Below the pieces are notes generated by a model. That model searched no databases. It was not told where the DNA came from and worked only from the letters and a program-made list of their open reading frames with translations. DNA of 64,000 nt from NCBI GenBank assembly GCA_965212125.1, contig OZ243045.1, forward strand, positions 434,001-498,000. Reading direction: 5' to 3'. A program made the translations under genes and the position numbers. The stretch is from CAYRJD01 sp965212125. GTDB lineage: Bacteria; Actinomycetota; Acidimicrobiia; Acidimicrobiales; Poriferisodalaceae. Of this stretch, positions 25,900 through 34,584 are shown piece by piece; within the stretch, counting starts at the first letter, position 1; every line of letters starts with the position of its first letter.

Positions 25900-26798
25900 T
25901 GTCAGAAAAACGTAAGTTCGGCAGCAGGTCAAAATTCGTGGTGGCCGGAGCGATAGCGGGACTGGTCTCTTTTGGCGGGCTGCCGTTAGCCGCCGCAGCC
26001 GAGGATCGAGGCACAGTGCAACTAAACGACGAAGGCAACGGCGTTGACATAGAAGCCCACACTGGCGGCACGCCGTCAAGTCAAACTCGCAATGAGCGCT
26101 GCACGGTGTACAAGCCAGCCTTGCGCTATGAGCTAAGCGACGTCCTGCGCGATCAAGTCCGCGACGAGTCCGATTTTGATTCGCTCGTCAGACAGGGCGA
26201 AGGCGACGACGAAGAGCTGCTGGTTAGACGCACCTGCAAAGGCGGCACCACCACCGACCCGGCAACCGGCAAAGAGGTAAGGGTGAGGCTCACCCAGCAG
26301 TCGCATTGGGTGTCGCTAAAGCGGTTGGTGGGCGACCTTGCGCGCAGCGCTGTTGACGCGATCTTGTTCCCGCCAACACGAGCAAGATTTTCACCGCCCG
26401 CTCGAACTCGCACCCTGGTCGGTGTTGACACTTGGTTTTGGGTGCCAGCCACCGCATGGAGACCGATAACGAAGGTGGTGGGTGCGCCGCCGGTGGTGGT
26501 GACTGCGGTGGCTACTCCGACTGCGCTGCGGTTCACGCCCGGCGATGGCTCACCAACCGTGTCTTGTCCCGGCCCCGGCTTGCCGTGGGTTCCGGGTGCG
26601 AGCACCTTGTGCAAGCACATCTACCAGCGGGCATCAACCGGACGTTCAACACGCCGCTATGCCGGAGTGGTAACAACGGTTTGGTACGTGCGCTGGTTTT
26701 CAACGACTGGTGCGTCCGGGATGATCGGCCCCATCCAGATGCCACAAGGCACCAGCGTGAAAGTGGTTGAGGCCGAAGCGGTCTTGCGCACGGCTTAG
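25899..26798 (+). CDS. exported protein of unknown function
   Basis: A 299-residue protein with a signal peptide (KRKFGSRSKFVVAG then AIAGLVSFGGLPLAAAAED). The mature part has paired Cys residues (ERCTVYK, RRTCKGG, VSCPGPG, TLCKHIY) that suggest disulfides, and the pattern DTWFWVPATAWRPIT followed by RFTPGDGSPTVSCPGPG. This resembles a family of secreted actinobacterial proteins with a PKD-like domain that occur beside pilus or secretion genes, from memory. It is coupled to the upstream lipoprotein by TGATG. Confidence 0.62.
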   Translation: MSEKRKFGSRSKFVVAGAIAGLVSFGGLPLAAAAEDRGTVQLNDEGNGVDIEAHTGGTPSSQTRNERCTVYKPALRYELSDVLRDQVRDESDFDSLVRQGEGDDEELLVRRTCKGGTTTDPATGKEVRVRLTQQSHWVSLKRLVGDLARSAVDAILFPPTRARFSPPARTRTLVGVDTWFWVPATAWRPITKVVGAPPVVVTAVATPTALRFTPGDGSPTVSCPGPGLPWVPGASTLCKHIYQRASTGRSTRRYAGVVTTVWYVRWFSTTGASGMIGPIQMPQGTSVKVVEAEAVLRTA

Positions 26799-26874
26799 TT
26801 AGCGCTGTCGGGCTAACTTTGCTGTGCAGCAACGCGCAGCCGGCTCGTTGCAAGACCACAACGAGGGGATCTCA

Positions 26875-29403
26875 ATGGCCGAATCCAGGTTGCTTTCGTC
26901 TTATCGAGTTCTGGATTTGTCAGACGAACGCGGGCAGTTGGCGGGGCTCATGTTGGCTGACTTGGGGGCCGATGTCATCTTGATTGAGCCGCCCGGCGGT
27001 TCGCACTCACGCCAGGTGGGGCCGTTTGTTGACGGTAAAGAAGACGACCCCGATGCGTCGTTGTGGTTTTGGAGCTACAACCGCAAGAAGCGCTCATGCG
27101 TGTTGGATCTGCAAGATGTATCCGACAAGGAGAAGTTTCTGCGGCTAGCTGAGTCAGCCGATGTGATCATTGAGTCTTCGGGTCAGGCGGCGATGCGCAA
27201 GCTCGGCTTGGGCTTCGATGATCTCGCCACGCAGTTTCCGCACCTTGTTTATACGTCCGTGTCGGCGTTCGGCAACAACGGTCCCAAAGCCGACTGGGCC
27301 GCTACCGATCTGGTGGTCTCAGCCGCCGGGATGCTCAGCAACATCATGGGCGATACCGATCGCGCCCCCCTGCGCATTCCGCTTGATCAGACGTTTCTGC
27401 ATGCCTCAGGCGAAGCCGCCTTCGCCACGCTTATTGCCTTGCGCGAGCGCAAGCGTTCGGGGCTTGGCCAGCATGTTGACGTAAGCGCGCAGCAAACCAT
27501 CACGCTGGCGACCCAGGCAATGTCGTTGTGCCATCTCTATAACTCGCCTGAAGCCGTCCGCACCAGCGGGGGAGTTTCGCTCGGGCCGTTTTTTGTTCGC
27601 CTGCGTGCCCGCACTCTTGACGGTTACGTGTCACCGACGATCGTGTTCGGTGAATCGATTGGGCCGTTCAGCAGGCGGCTATTTGAGTGGCTGCATGCGC
27701 GCGGCGCGTCCACTGACGAAGACCTGAAGGTTGACTGGATTGACTTTGTTGATGGCGTAATGACTGGGCGAATCCCGCTGGATGAGTACGAGCGGATTCA
27801 ACAGGTAGCCGCAGCCCATTTTGCGACGCTCACAAAAAGGGAGATTCTGGACGCATCTCTTGAGCACCGCTTGTTGGTGGTGCCGATAGCGACCGTTGCC
27901 GATGTGGTTGAAGAGCCGCAGTATCAAGAGCGCGACTTTTGGAACTACATGGATATGTCTGCCTTTGGGTATGAGTTCATGGACGGCGCAAGCCCTGTGC
28001 GGTTTCCGGGAGCCCCCGCCAAGCTCTCAAAGACTCCAATGCAGATCGTTGCGCCGCCACCGCGCCTGGGGCAGCACACCGAAGAGGTGCTGGCCGAGAT
28101 TGCGGACAAGGCAGGCAGACCAGAGCGTGTGGCTGAAACGGTCGCCGCCAGCCCTGCCGCCGCCAGCCCCGCCACCGCCAGCCCCGCCAGCCCCGGCCCG
28201 ATTCGCCCGCTAGAGGGCCTCAAGGTGCTGGACTTCATGTGGGTGATCGCCGGGCCGGCCTGTACCCGAGTGCTGTCCGATTGGGGAGCCACGGTCGTGC
28301 GGGTGGAATCATCACACAAGGTGGAGGCCGGGCGCACCCTCCAACCGTTTCTCAACGACGAGGGCGGGCCAGACAACGGCGGCATCTACCAAAGCATGAA
28401 CGCCGGCAAGTTGGGCATCACCATTGACTTGGACAACCCCGCCAGCCGGCCGCTGATTGAAGACTTGATCCGCTGGGCGGATGTGGTTACTGAGTCGTTC
28501 TCACCCAAAGTGATGCGCACCTGGGAACTCACCTACGACGATGTCCGCAAGATCAATCCCGAAGTAATCATGGTTTCAAGCTGCCTGTTTGGGCAGTCTG
28601 GACCGCTGTCGTCGCTGGCCGGGTTTGGCTCCATGGGGGCATCAATGTCGGGCTTCTATGAGATGACCGGCTGGCCCGATCGCGACCCTTGCGGCGTGTT
28701 CAGCGCCTACACCGACTATGTGTCGCCGAAGTTTTTGGGCGCAGCCATCTTGTCCGCACTAGAGCACCGCGACCAAACCGGTGAAGGGCAGCACATTGAC
28801 ATGTCTCAGGTGGAGGCTTCGCTCACTTTCTTGGCGCCAGCTTTGCTCGACTACTCGGTGAACGGACGGCTACCCGAAAAAGCAGGCAACGATCATCCCA
28901 CCCTTTTTCCGCACGGCGCGTTCCCGTGCGCCGGTGAAGATCGTTGGGTGGCGATCGCCTGTGAAAACGATCAGCAATGGCGTTCGTTGTGTGATGTCGC
29001 CGGGCTTGGAAAAGAGTTTGATCCTGAGCTTGATGCGACTGGGAGGCGCGCGCTGCGCACCGAAATTGATGAAGCCATCAGCAAATGGACCCAAACACTT
29101 GACGGCCAGGCCGCTCAGCAAAAGCTGCAAGAAGCGGGTGTTGCCGCTCACATCGTTCACAACTCAGAGTCGTTGTCGCAAGATCCGCAGTTGGGCGCTC
29201 GCAACCATTTCCGCGAACTCCCCCACAGCGCGAACGGAACGATGTGGGTGGAAGGGCCGCGCTTTGCAATGTCGCGCAGCACCGACGTGTTAGATCGCGC
29301 CGGGCCGAGCTACGGCGAGCACACATTTCTTGTGCTTGAAGAGCTGCTGGGCTATGACGCAGATCGTGTGGCCGATCTTGCGGTAGCGCAGGTGCTTGAA
29401 TAG
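26875..29403 (+). CDS. fused double CaiB/BaiF CoA-transferase
   Basis: About 842 residues made of two class III CoA-transferase domains. Domain 1 (about 1-420) begins LLSSYRVLDLSDERGQLAG; domain 2 (about 443-842) begins LEGLKVLDFMWVIAGPACTR. The catalytic Asp is retained in both: GLGQHVDVS (about residue 202) and GEGQHIDMS. An Ala/Ser/Pro repeat (ASPAAASPATASPASPG) joins them. The enzyme would move CoA between carboxylic acids, feeding the nearby acyl-CoA genes. ATG 26875 follows GAGGGG; an earlier in-frame start at 26824 lacks support. Confidence 0.88.
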   Translation: MAESRLLSSYRVLDLSDERGQLAGLMLADLGADVILIEPPGGSHSRQVGPFVDGKEDDPDASLWFWSYNRKKRSCVLDLQDVSDKEKFLRLAESADVIIESSGQAAMRKLGLGFDDLATQFPHLVYTSVSAFGNNGPKADWAATDLVVSAAGMLSNIMGDTDRAPLRIPLDQTFLHASGEAAFATLIALRERKRSGLGQHVDVSAQQTITLATQAMSLCHLYNSPEAVRTSGGVSLGPFFVRLRARTLDGYVSPTIVFGESIGPFSRRLFEWLHARGASTDEDLKVDWIDFVDGVMTGRIPLDEYERIQQVAAAHFATLTKREILDASLEHRLLVVPIATVADVVEEPQYQERDFWNYMDMSAFGYEFMDGASPVRFPGAPAKLSKTPMQIVAPPPRLGQHTEEVLAEIADKAGRPERVAETVAASPAAASPATASPASPGPIRPLEGLKVLDFMWVIAGPACTRVLSDWGATVVRVESSHKVEAGRTLQPFLNDEGGPDNGGIYQSMNAGKLGITIDLDNPASRPLIEDLIRWADVVTESFSPKVMRTWELTYDDVRKINPEVIMVSSCLFGQSGPLSSLAGFGSMGASMSGFYEMTGWPDRDPCGVFSAYTDYVSPKFLGAAILSALEHRDQTGEGQHIDMSQVEASLTFLAPALLDYSVNGRLPEKAGNDHPTLFPHGAFPCAGEDRWVAIACENDQQWRSLCDVAGLGKEFDPELDATGRRALRTEIDEAISKWTQTLDGQAAQQKLQEAGVAAHIVHNSESLSQDPQLGARNHFRELPHSANGTMWVEGPRFAMSRSTDVLDRAGPSYGEHTFLVLEELLGYDADRVADLAVAQVLE

Positions 29404-29420
29404 TTTGCGCTGCGCTGATG

Positions 29421-29462
29421 TGTCTGCACTGAATTGTCTGCACTGAATTGTCTGCACTGAGT
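29421..29462 (+). repeat. three 14-bp tandem copies after the CoA-transferase
   Basis: TGTCTGCACTGAAT repeats at 29421, 29435 and 29449 (last copy diverged at its end). They fill most of the 80-bp spacer before the quinone oxidoreductase. Confidence 0.85.
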
Positions 29463-29482
29463 AGAGAGCAAGCGGGTAGCAA

Positions 29483-30469
29483 ATGAAGGCTTGGCGACTG
29501 CACGAACTAGGCGACCCCTGGGACGTCCTCAAGCTTGAAGAGGTGCCCTCGCCCGAGCCGGGGCAAGGCATGGCGCGTGTGCAGGTAGAAGCCTGCGACC
29601 TCAACTTCGCAGACATCTTGCAGTGTCAGGGTCAGTACCAAGAGCGCATAGACCCACCGTTCACACCAGGCATGGCCGTAGCTGGTACCGTCTTAGAGGT
29701 CGGCCCGGACTGCTCATTAGCCGTGGGTGATCGCGTGCTTGGCTTGGGCGCCGAAGGCTGGGGCGGGTACGCACAAGAGGCGCTGGTGCGTGGCGACAAC
29801 ATGCGCCAGGTTCCAGCCGACGTGCCTTTGGCGATGGCAGCCGCCATGCATGTCATCTACGGGACAGGTTGGTTTGCGCTACATCGACGCGGCCAGATCA
29901 TGCCCGGCGAAACCGTGCTGGTGTTAGCTGCCGCCGGGGGAGTGGGCTCAGCCGCGGTGCAGATGGCCAAAGCGGCTGGCTGCACCGTCATAGCTGCGGC
30001 GGGCGGATCAGAAAAGGCCGCGGTCTGCCGCCAGCTTGGCGCAGATGTCGTTGTCGATTACAACTCCGAAGACCTCTACGAATCGGTAATGGAAGCCACT
30101 AACGGGCGTGGCTGCGATGTCGTCTACGACCCGGTTGGTGGCGAGTATTTTGACATCGCTCGCCGGCTTGTCGCCTGGGAAGGTCGCTTGCTGGTGGTCG
30201 GGTTTGCCAGCGGCACTATTCCTTCGGCGCCCGCCAATCACATCTTGGTCAAGAGCTATTCGGTCGTGGGCGTCCACATGGGCGGATACCGAGGTCGCAT
30301 GGATGAAGTGCTAGATGAGTGCTATTCGCAGCTTTGGCGTTGGGTGGCTGACGGAACCTTGGAGCCGCTGGTTAGCGCCGAGCTTCCTTTGGAAGACCTG
30401 ATCGCCGGGTTAAAGGCGTTGTCAAATCGGGAATCGACCGGCCGTGTTTTGCTGCTGCCCGGCTTGTAG
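29483..30469 (+). CDS. zinc-independent quinone oxidoreductase (MDR family)
   Basis: A 328-residue medium-chain dehydrogenase/reductase. The N-terminal GroES-like domain includes CDLNFADILQCQGQY and PFTPGMAVAGTVLEVG. The Rossmann domain has VLAAAGGVGSAAVQMAKAAG near residues 147-166. There is no structural-zinc Cys cluster, as expected for NADPH:quinone reductases and the acryloyl/crotonyl-CoA reductase-like branch. Given the acyl-CoA neighbours, reduction of an enoyl compound is possible. Confidence 0.9.
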   Translation: MKAWRLHELGDPWDVLKLEEVPSPEPGQGMARVQVEACDLNFADILQCQGQYQERIDPPFTPGMAVAGTVLEVGPDCSLAVGDRVLGLGAEGWGGYAQEALVRGDNMRQVPADVPLAMAAAMHVIYGTGWFALHRRGQIMPGETVLVLAAAGGVGSAAVQMAKAAGCTVIAAAGGSEKAAVCRQLGADVVVDYNSEDLYESVMEATNGRGCDVVYDPVGGEYFDIARRLVAWEGRLLVVGFASGTIPSAPANHILVKSYSVVGVHMGGYRGRMDEVLDECYSQLWRWVADGTLEPLVSAELPLEDLIAGLKALSNRESTGRVLLLPGL

Positions 30470-30532
30470 CGCAGCCAGCCGCCGCCTCAACTGGCAGCGG
30501 CAGACCAGATGCGACAAACTAGGTAGCTGAAG

Positions 30533-31654
30533 ATGCTTGTCGGACTTCCTAGCGAAATAAAGCCGGGTGAGCGGCGCGTAGGACTGACGCCCAGCAGCGT
30601 GCGGGAGTTGGTGCACCACGGGCATCGGGTGCTGGTTGAGTCAGGCGCCGGTAAAGGCATCGGCGCGCAAGATTCCGCGTACAGCGATGTTGGGGCTGAG
30701 ATAGGCAGGTCTGCCTCTCAGGTTTGGGAAACCGCCGAACTAATCGTCAAGGTCAAGGAGCCGCAGCCGCAAGAACGCAGCCAGCTGAGCAGCGGGCAGA
30801 TTCTTTTTACCTATCTGCATTTGGCGCCAGACCCTGAGCAAACCAATGACCTGGTGGCCAGCGATGCCACCGCGGTGGCATATGAGACGGTGACCGATCA
30901 GCGCGGCGGCTTGCCGTTGCTGGCGCCTATGTCGCGTGTTGCGGGAAGACTCGCCGTGCAAGCGGGTGCCTCATCTTTGGAAATGGTGCATGGTGGCGCG
31001 GGCATTTTGATCGGTGGGGTACCGGGAGTGCCCGGTGCGCGTGTTGCCGTGCTGGGCGGCGGAGTGGTGGGCGAGAATGCGGCCGAGATCGCTATCGGCA
31101 TGGGCGCCCGGGTGCGGGTGTTGGACATCAACCCGCAGGTTTTGGATCATCTAGAGCAGCGCTTTGGCGCCAGCATCAACACCATCACCTCAACGCGGGT
31201 GACGATTGAGCACGAGGTGCTGGAGGCGGACCTTGTAATAGGCGCGGTGCTGGTAACCGGTGACCGCGCACCGAACCTGGTTACTGCCGACATGGTGGGC
31301 AAGATGCGCCCCGGATCGGTGATAGTCGATGTGGCGATTGACCAAGGCGGCTGCATCGAAACATCGCACCCCACCACGCATTCGGAGCCGACGTTCATTT
31401 TGGACGGCGTGGTGCATTACTGCGTTGCGAACATGCCTGGCGCGGTGCCGCTTACCTCAACGCGTGCGCTAAACGACGCCACCTTGCCGCGCGTGCTAGC
31501 GCTGGCCGACATGGGCTTAGACGCACTGCGCGCCGATGAGTACTTGCGCGCCGGGCTAAATGTGCACCGCGGGATGGTTACCGAACCGCATGTGGCGGCG
31601 TCGGTTGGCTTGCCTTTTGTAGATCCGCTGCAGGCGCTTAACGCCTCTGCTTAA
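30533..31654 (+). CDS. ald: alanine dehydrogenase
   Basis: A 373-residue NAD-dependent alanine dehydrogenase, converting alanine to pyruvate and ammonia. GLPSEIKPGERRVGLTP, the catalytic Lys region VKVKEPQ, the catalytic His in TYLHLAPD, the NAD loop VAVLGGGVVGENAAEIA (about 170-186) and VHYCVANMPGAVPLTST are all as in the family. Length is normal. It could supply nitrogen or handle pyruvate; no regulator is adjacent. Confidence 0.96.
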   Translation: MLVGLPSEIKPGERRVGLTPSSVRELVHHGHRVLVESGAGKGIGAQDSAYSDVGAEIGRSASQVWETAELIVKVKEPQPQERSQLSSGQILFTYLHLAPDPEQTNDLVASDATAVAYETVTDQRGGLPLLAPMSRVAGRLAVQAGASSLEMVHGGAGILIGGVPGVPGARVAVLGGGVVGENAAEIAIGMGARVRVLDINPQVLDHLEQRFGASINTITSTRVTIEHEVLEADLVIGAVLVTGDRAPNLVTADMVGKMRPGSVIVDVAIDQGGCIETSHPTTHSEPTFILDGVVHYCVANMPGAVPLTSTRALNDATLPRVLALADMGLDALRADEYLRAGLNVHRGMVTEPHVAASVGLPFVDPLQALNASA

Positions 31655-31663
31655 CGCTGTCGC

Positions 31664-32266
31664 CTAACGCCCCATAGTGAAGAACTCGTCGTTCGGGCGC
31701 ATCGACGAGAGGTGAGCCATGCGATTTGACAGCGCAAACAGCGCAGTGACCGCGCCTATGTCCCAGATGTCGTCATCGCTGAAGCCGTGATCACGTAGAC
31801 GGTCTTGGTCGGCGCTCGTTACCTCCGCGGGGCTTGTCGCAAGCTTTAGCGCGAAAGCAATCATCGCTTTTTGCCGGTCGGTTATGTCCGCCTTGGCGGG
31901 GTCAATCGCAAGCTGGTCAGACAGCTGCGGCGCCTTTGAGCGAAGCCGCAGAATCGCCCCGTGCGCGATAACGCAATAGGTGCAGTCGTTGGCGCCGCTT
32001 GTGGCAACAACGATCATCTCGCGTTCGGCCTTCGTCAGCCCGCTGTCGCTTTCCATCACCGCATCGTGGTAAGCCATAAAGGCGCGTAGCTCTTCGGGCC
32101 GTCTTGCCAGTGCCATAAAAACATTGGGCACGAATCCGATTTTGGATTGGACGGCTTCTATCTGCTCTCGCAGGTCGGTCGGAATCTCGGCGATCTCCGG
32201 TACAGAAAATGAAGAGATCGGCTGCGAGCTAAGTGTTGCGGTTGCGGTGCCAGGCGTGTCGTTCAT
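31664..32266 (-). CDS. AhpD-like peroxidase-related protein
   Basis: A 200-residue carboxymuconolactone decarboxylase/AhpD-fold protein. The redox centre is the CxxC-x3-H motif in NDCTYCVIAHGAIL. KIGFVPNVFMALARRPEELRAF is typical of the peroxidase-related branch. These proteins reduce peroxides or act as thiol reductases. The start at ATG 32266 is chosen because a longer frame would run through the tRNA-Lys and tRNA-His genes. It sits beside the candidate selenoprotein, another redox-type protein. Confidence 0.88.
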   Translation of the reverse strand: MNDTPGTATATLSSQPISSFSVPEIAEIPTDLREQIEAVQSKIGFVPNVFMALARRPEELRAFMAYHDAVMESDSGLTKAEREMIVVATSGANDCTYCVIAHGAILRLRSKAPQLSDQLAIDPAKADITDRQKAMIAFALKLATSPAEVTSADQDRLRDHGFSDDDIWDIGAVTALFALSNRMAHLSSMRPNDEFFTMGR

Positions 32267-32308
32267 ACAGCCAGCGTAGACAACCAGTCCGCCTGTCGGC
32301 CAAAGCAG

Positions 32309-32380
32309 TACGCCCCCTGGGATTCGAACCCAGAACCTGCGGATTAAGAGTCCGATGCTCTGCCATTGAGCTAGAGGCGC
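32309..32380 (-). tRNA. tRNA-Lys (anticodon CTT)
   Basis: On the minus strand GCGCCTC pairs with GGGGCGT as the acceptor stem, with discriminator A at 32309. The D-arm is GCTC/GAGC, the anticodon loop is CTCTTAA and the T-arm is CTGGG TTCGAAT CCCAG. CCA is not encoded. Confidence 0.95.
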
Positions 32381-32413
32381 AAAAATGTAAGCCGGGCGGA
32401 ACCCCGACTTGGG

Positions 32414-32488
32414 GCGGACCGAGGGGAATCGAACCCCCGACCTCCAGTACCACAAACTGGCGCTCTAACCGACTGAGCTACGACCCGC
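32414..32488 (-). tRNA. tRNA-His (anticodon GTG)
   Basis: The anticodon loop is TTGTGGT. The acceptor stem is CGGGTCG with CGGTCCG; the discriminator is C at 32414 and the extra 5' G (G-1) is encoded at 32488, the identity pair of tRNA-His. D-arm GCTC/GAGC and T-arm with TTCGATT are normal. Confidence 0.95.
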
Positions 32489-32539
32489 AAGTGCTCCTAA
32501 GGATGCCACGGCGTCAGGCGGGTCGCTACGCTGGGAAAC

Positions 32540-33544
32540 GTGACCCAGCAGCAGCTGCCACCCGTTGACTACATCCCTCGGATTACCGCTCAATATAAGG
32601 GTTTGGGGTACGGCGAATACCGTTGGGTGCACAGCGACACCGCGCCACCCTGGACTGCGCTGTCAAAGCCGCTGTCGCAAGCGCGCCTGGGGGTGATCGC
32701 CACCGGCGGGATCTACGCCGCCGGGCAGACCGCTTTTCACTACAAAGACGACACCACCTACCGGGCGATTCCAACCGACACGCCGACCGAGGCGCTGCGC
32801 GCCACCCACTTCGCCTACGACCTGACCGACGCCCGCGAGGACATCAACTGCGTGTTGCCGATTGATGCCCTGCGTGACGCCGTCTCAAGCAACGCAATAG
32901 CTGAGCTGGGGCCAAACACCTACACGCTCATGGGTGGCATCTACAGCACAAGGCGAGTAACAGAGGAGCTAATCCCTGAACTTGTAAAGCGCTGCCACGA
33001 AGATGCTTTAGACGCAGTGTTGCTGGTGCCGGTCTGACCGGTCTGTCATCAGACCGTGGGTTTGATAGCGAGAGAAATCGAAAGCTCAGGCATACCGACT
33101 TTGGTGATGGCCAGCGCCCGCGACATCACCCGAGCGGTTTGTCCGCCGCGATCGGTGTATCTGGACTATCCGCTTGGGCATACCGCCGGCCGGCCGAACG
33201 ACCCGCAGATCAACTCTGCGATTATGACCGACACTCTGGCCGCGTTTGAGGCTTTGGATGTGCCAGGGTCAATGACTCACCTGCGCTACCGCTGGGCTGA
33301 CAGTGACGACTGGAAAAAGAAGGTGTTTGCGCCGCAGGATGGCGAATGGGGTGAGTCAGCAGCGGACGGCGCTGCGGCGAACGGCGCGGCTGGGGCGGCA
33401 AGCGCGGTGCCGCCAGGCGATTACCTAGATGACCGCGTTGAGCGCCACGACACGCCGCAATACCAAACCCAGCTAGACGCAGATACCGCAGCCGAGCTTC
33501 ATTCCGAGCAGGAGTGTCTGGTCTGCGCGGGGATTGATTATTAA
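32540..33544 (+). CDS. GrdB-like selenoprotein (in-frame TGA read as Sec)
   Basis: The frame runs from GTG 32540 to TAA 33544, 334 residues, with one TGA at 33035-33037 (codon 166). Homology runs on both sides: before it GGIYAAGQTAFHYKDDTTYR, the segment LTDAREDINCVLPIDALRD and TLMGGIYSTRRVTEE; after it PVCHQTVGLIAREIESSGIP and VYLDYPLGHTAGRPNDP. This is the glycine/sarcosine/betaine reductase selenoprotein B-like family, in which a Sec (or Cys) stands at this place, giving Sec-x-x-Cys. A hairpin starts one base after the TGA. The anaerobic reductase partners (GrdA, GrdC/D) are not here, so the protein is probably one of the stand-alone homologues of unknown redox role. A nonsense mutation is the alternative. 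The C-terminal 60 residues hold an Ala/Gly repeat and a Cys pair (ECLVC). Confidence 0.82.
33039..33056 (+). promoter_or_regulatory. hairpin after the in-frame TGA, candidate SECIS region
   Basis: CGGTCTG (33039-33045) and CAGACCG (33050-33056) form a perfect 7-bp stem with a TCAT loop, starting one base after the TGA. This is closer to the codon than the usual bacterial SECIS, and the loop has no G in its first two positions. A weaker stem (ATCA 33048-33051 with TGAT 33063-33066, loop beginning with G) fits the expected distance better. Which one, if either, binds SelB is unknown. Confidence 0.45.
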
Positions 33545-34475
33545 ACGACAGGCTTCATCCGGTGCGCAGTCGCCGGGTTTCGGTGGCGACTACGACCCCG
33601 CAGAGGTGCCCATCCGCGACGCCGCCACTGTGTTGATCTTGGATGAGCGGCCCGATCTGCACGTGCTGATGCTGCAACGCAACGCCCGTTCGGTTTTCGT
33701 CGGCAACATGTGGGTGTTTCCGGGCGGAGCCGTTGACGAGCAGGATGCCTCAACCCAAGCCGATGAGACCGTCGCCGGGCTGACCGACCAGCAGGCTTCG
33801 CAGCAACTCGGCATTGACAAAGGTGGCATCGCATTTTGGGTGGCGGCGCTGCGTGAAACATTTGAGGAGGCGGGGGTGTTGCTGGCGCACGCGGCCAGCC
33901 CGTCTGCCGCGGCCAGCCCAGCCAACCCGTCTGCCGAGCAGATCATTGATCTATCCCCACCGGAGGTGAGCAGCCGCTTTGAGCGCTACCGATCCGAAGT
34001 AAACGCAGGCACCCGCGACTTCATAACCACGATGGCCAGCGAAGACCTGCACCTAGATGGCAACAATGTCCATTACGTGGGGCGCTGGATTACGCCGCTG
34101 GGCCCGCCCCGCCGCTATGACACAAAATTCTTTGTTACCGCCATGCCTACCGGTCAAGACCCGCTCCACGACAACGATGAAGCAGTCGAGCACAAGTGGG
34201 TGCGAGCCAGCGACGCCATTTCACAGAACGAGAGCGGCGAAATGACGATGATGACTCCCACGATCGGGATGCTCCAGCGGCTGGCAACTTATGGCTCCGT
34301 GGCAGAGGCGACCCAAGCGGCCTCACGCGCCACCGCGGCCGATGAAGAATCTGTGCGTATCCGATTTGATGACGAAGGACCGCATCGCATTGCGTTTCCA
34401 GGCGACGCCGATTATGAAGCGGCCGATGACCGCGCAGAGACGGGCATGCTGCGTTGGCCGCCATGGCAAGCTTGA
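33534..34475 (+). CDS. Nudix hydrolase (NUDT19-like)
   Basis: A 313-residue Nudix protein. The Nudix box is split: GNMWVFPGGAVDE, about 35 residues, then ALRETFEEAGVLL, where RETFEEAG holds the metal-binding Glu residues. This split box is typical of NUDT7/NUDT19-type enzymes, which hydrolyse CoA and acyl-CoA. That role would suit the CoA-rich neighbourhood. An Ala/Ser/Pro repeat (SPSAAASPANPSAE) follows. The TTG start overlaps the end of the selenoprotein gene by 11 bp. Confidence 0.82.
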   Translation: MIIKRQASSGAQSPGFGGDYDPAEVPIRDAATVLILDERPDLHVLMLQRNARSVFVGNMWVFPGGAVDEQDASTQADETVAGLTDQQASQQLGIDKGGIAFWVAALRETFEEAGVLLAHAASPSAAASPANPSAEQIIDLSPPEVSSRFERYRSEVNAGTRDFITTMASEDLHLDGNNVHYVGRWITPLGPPRRYDTKFFVTAMPTGQDPLHDNDEAVEHKWVRASDAISQNESGEMTMMTPTIGMLQRLATYGSVAEATQAASRATAADEESVRIRFDDEGPHRIAFPGDADYEAADDRAETGMLRWPPWQA

Positions 34476-34480
34476 GTCAG

Positions 34481-34554
34481 GCCTCCGTGGCGCAACTGGA
34501 TAGCGCAGCGGGCTTCTATCCCGAAGGTTGCAGGTTCGAGTCCTGCCGGGGGCG
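34481..34554 (+). tRNA. tRNA-Arg (anticodon TCT)
   Basis: GCCTCCG pairs with CGGGGGC; the discriminator is G at 34554. The anticodon loop is CTTCTAT and the T-arm is GCAGG TTCGAGT CCTGC. It starts 5 bp after the Nudix stop. Confidence 0.95.
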
Positions 34555-34584
34555 CATTACGTATGGCAGTAGCTTCACGCAGTT

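Noticed and set aside
32267..32455. N-terminal extension of the AhpD-like gene
   Set aside because: It runs antisense-free through the tRNA-His and tRNA-Lys genes, and the predicted residues have no family similarity; the ATG at 32266 fits the family start.
33056..33544. Separate gene starting after the TGA
   Set aside because: It is in the same frame as the upstream gene and begins in the middle of a conserved segment (PVCHQTVGLIAREIE), so it is the second half of one protein.
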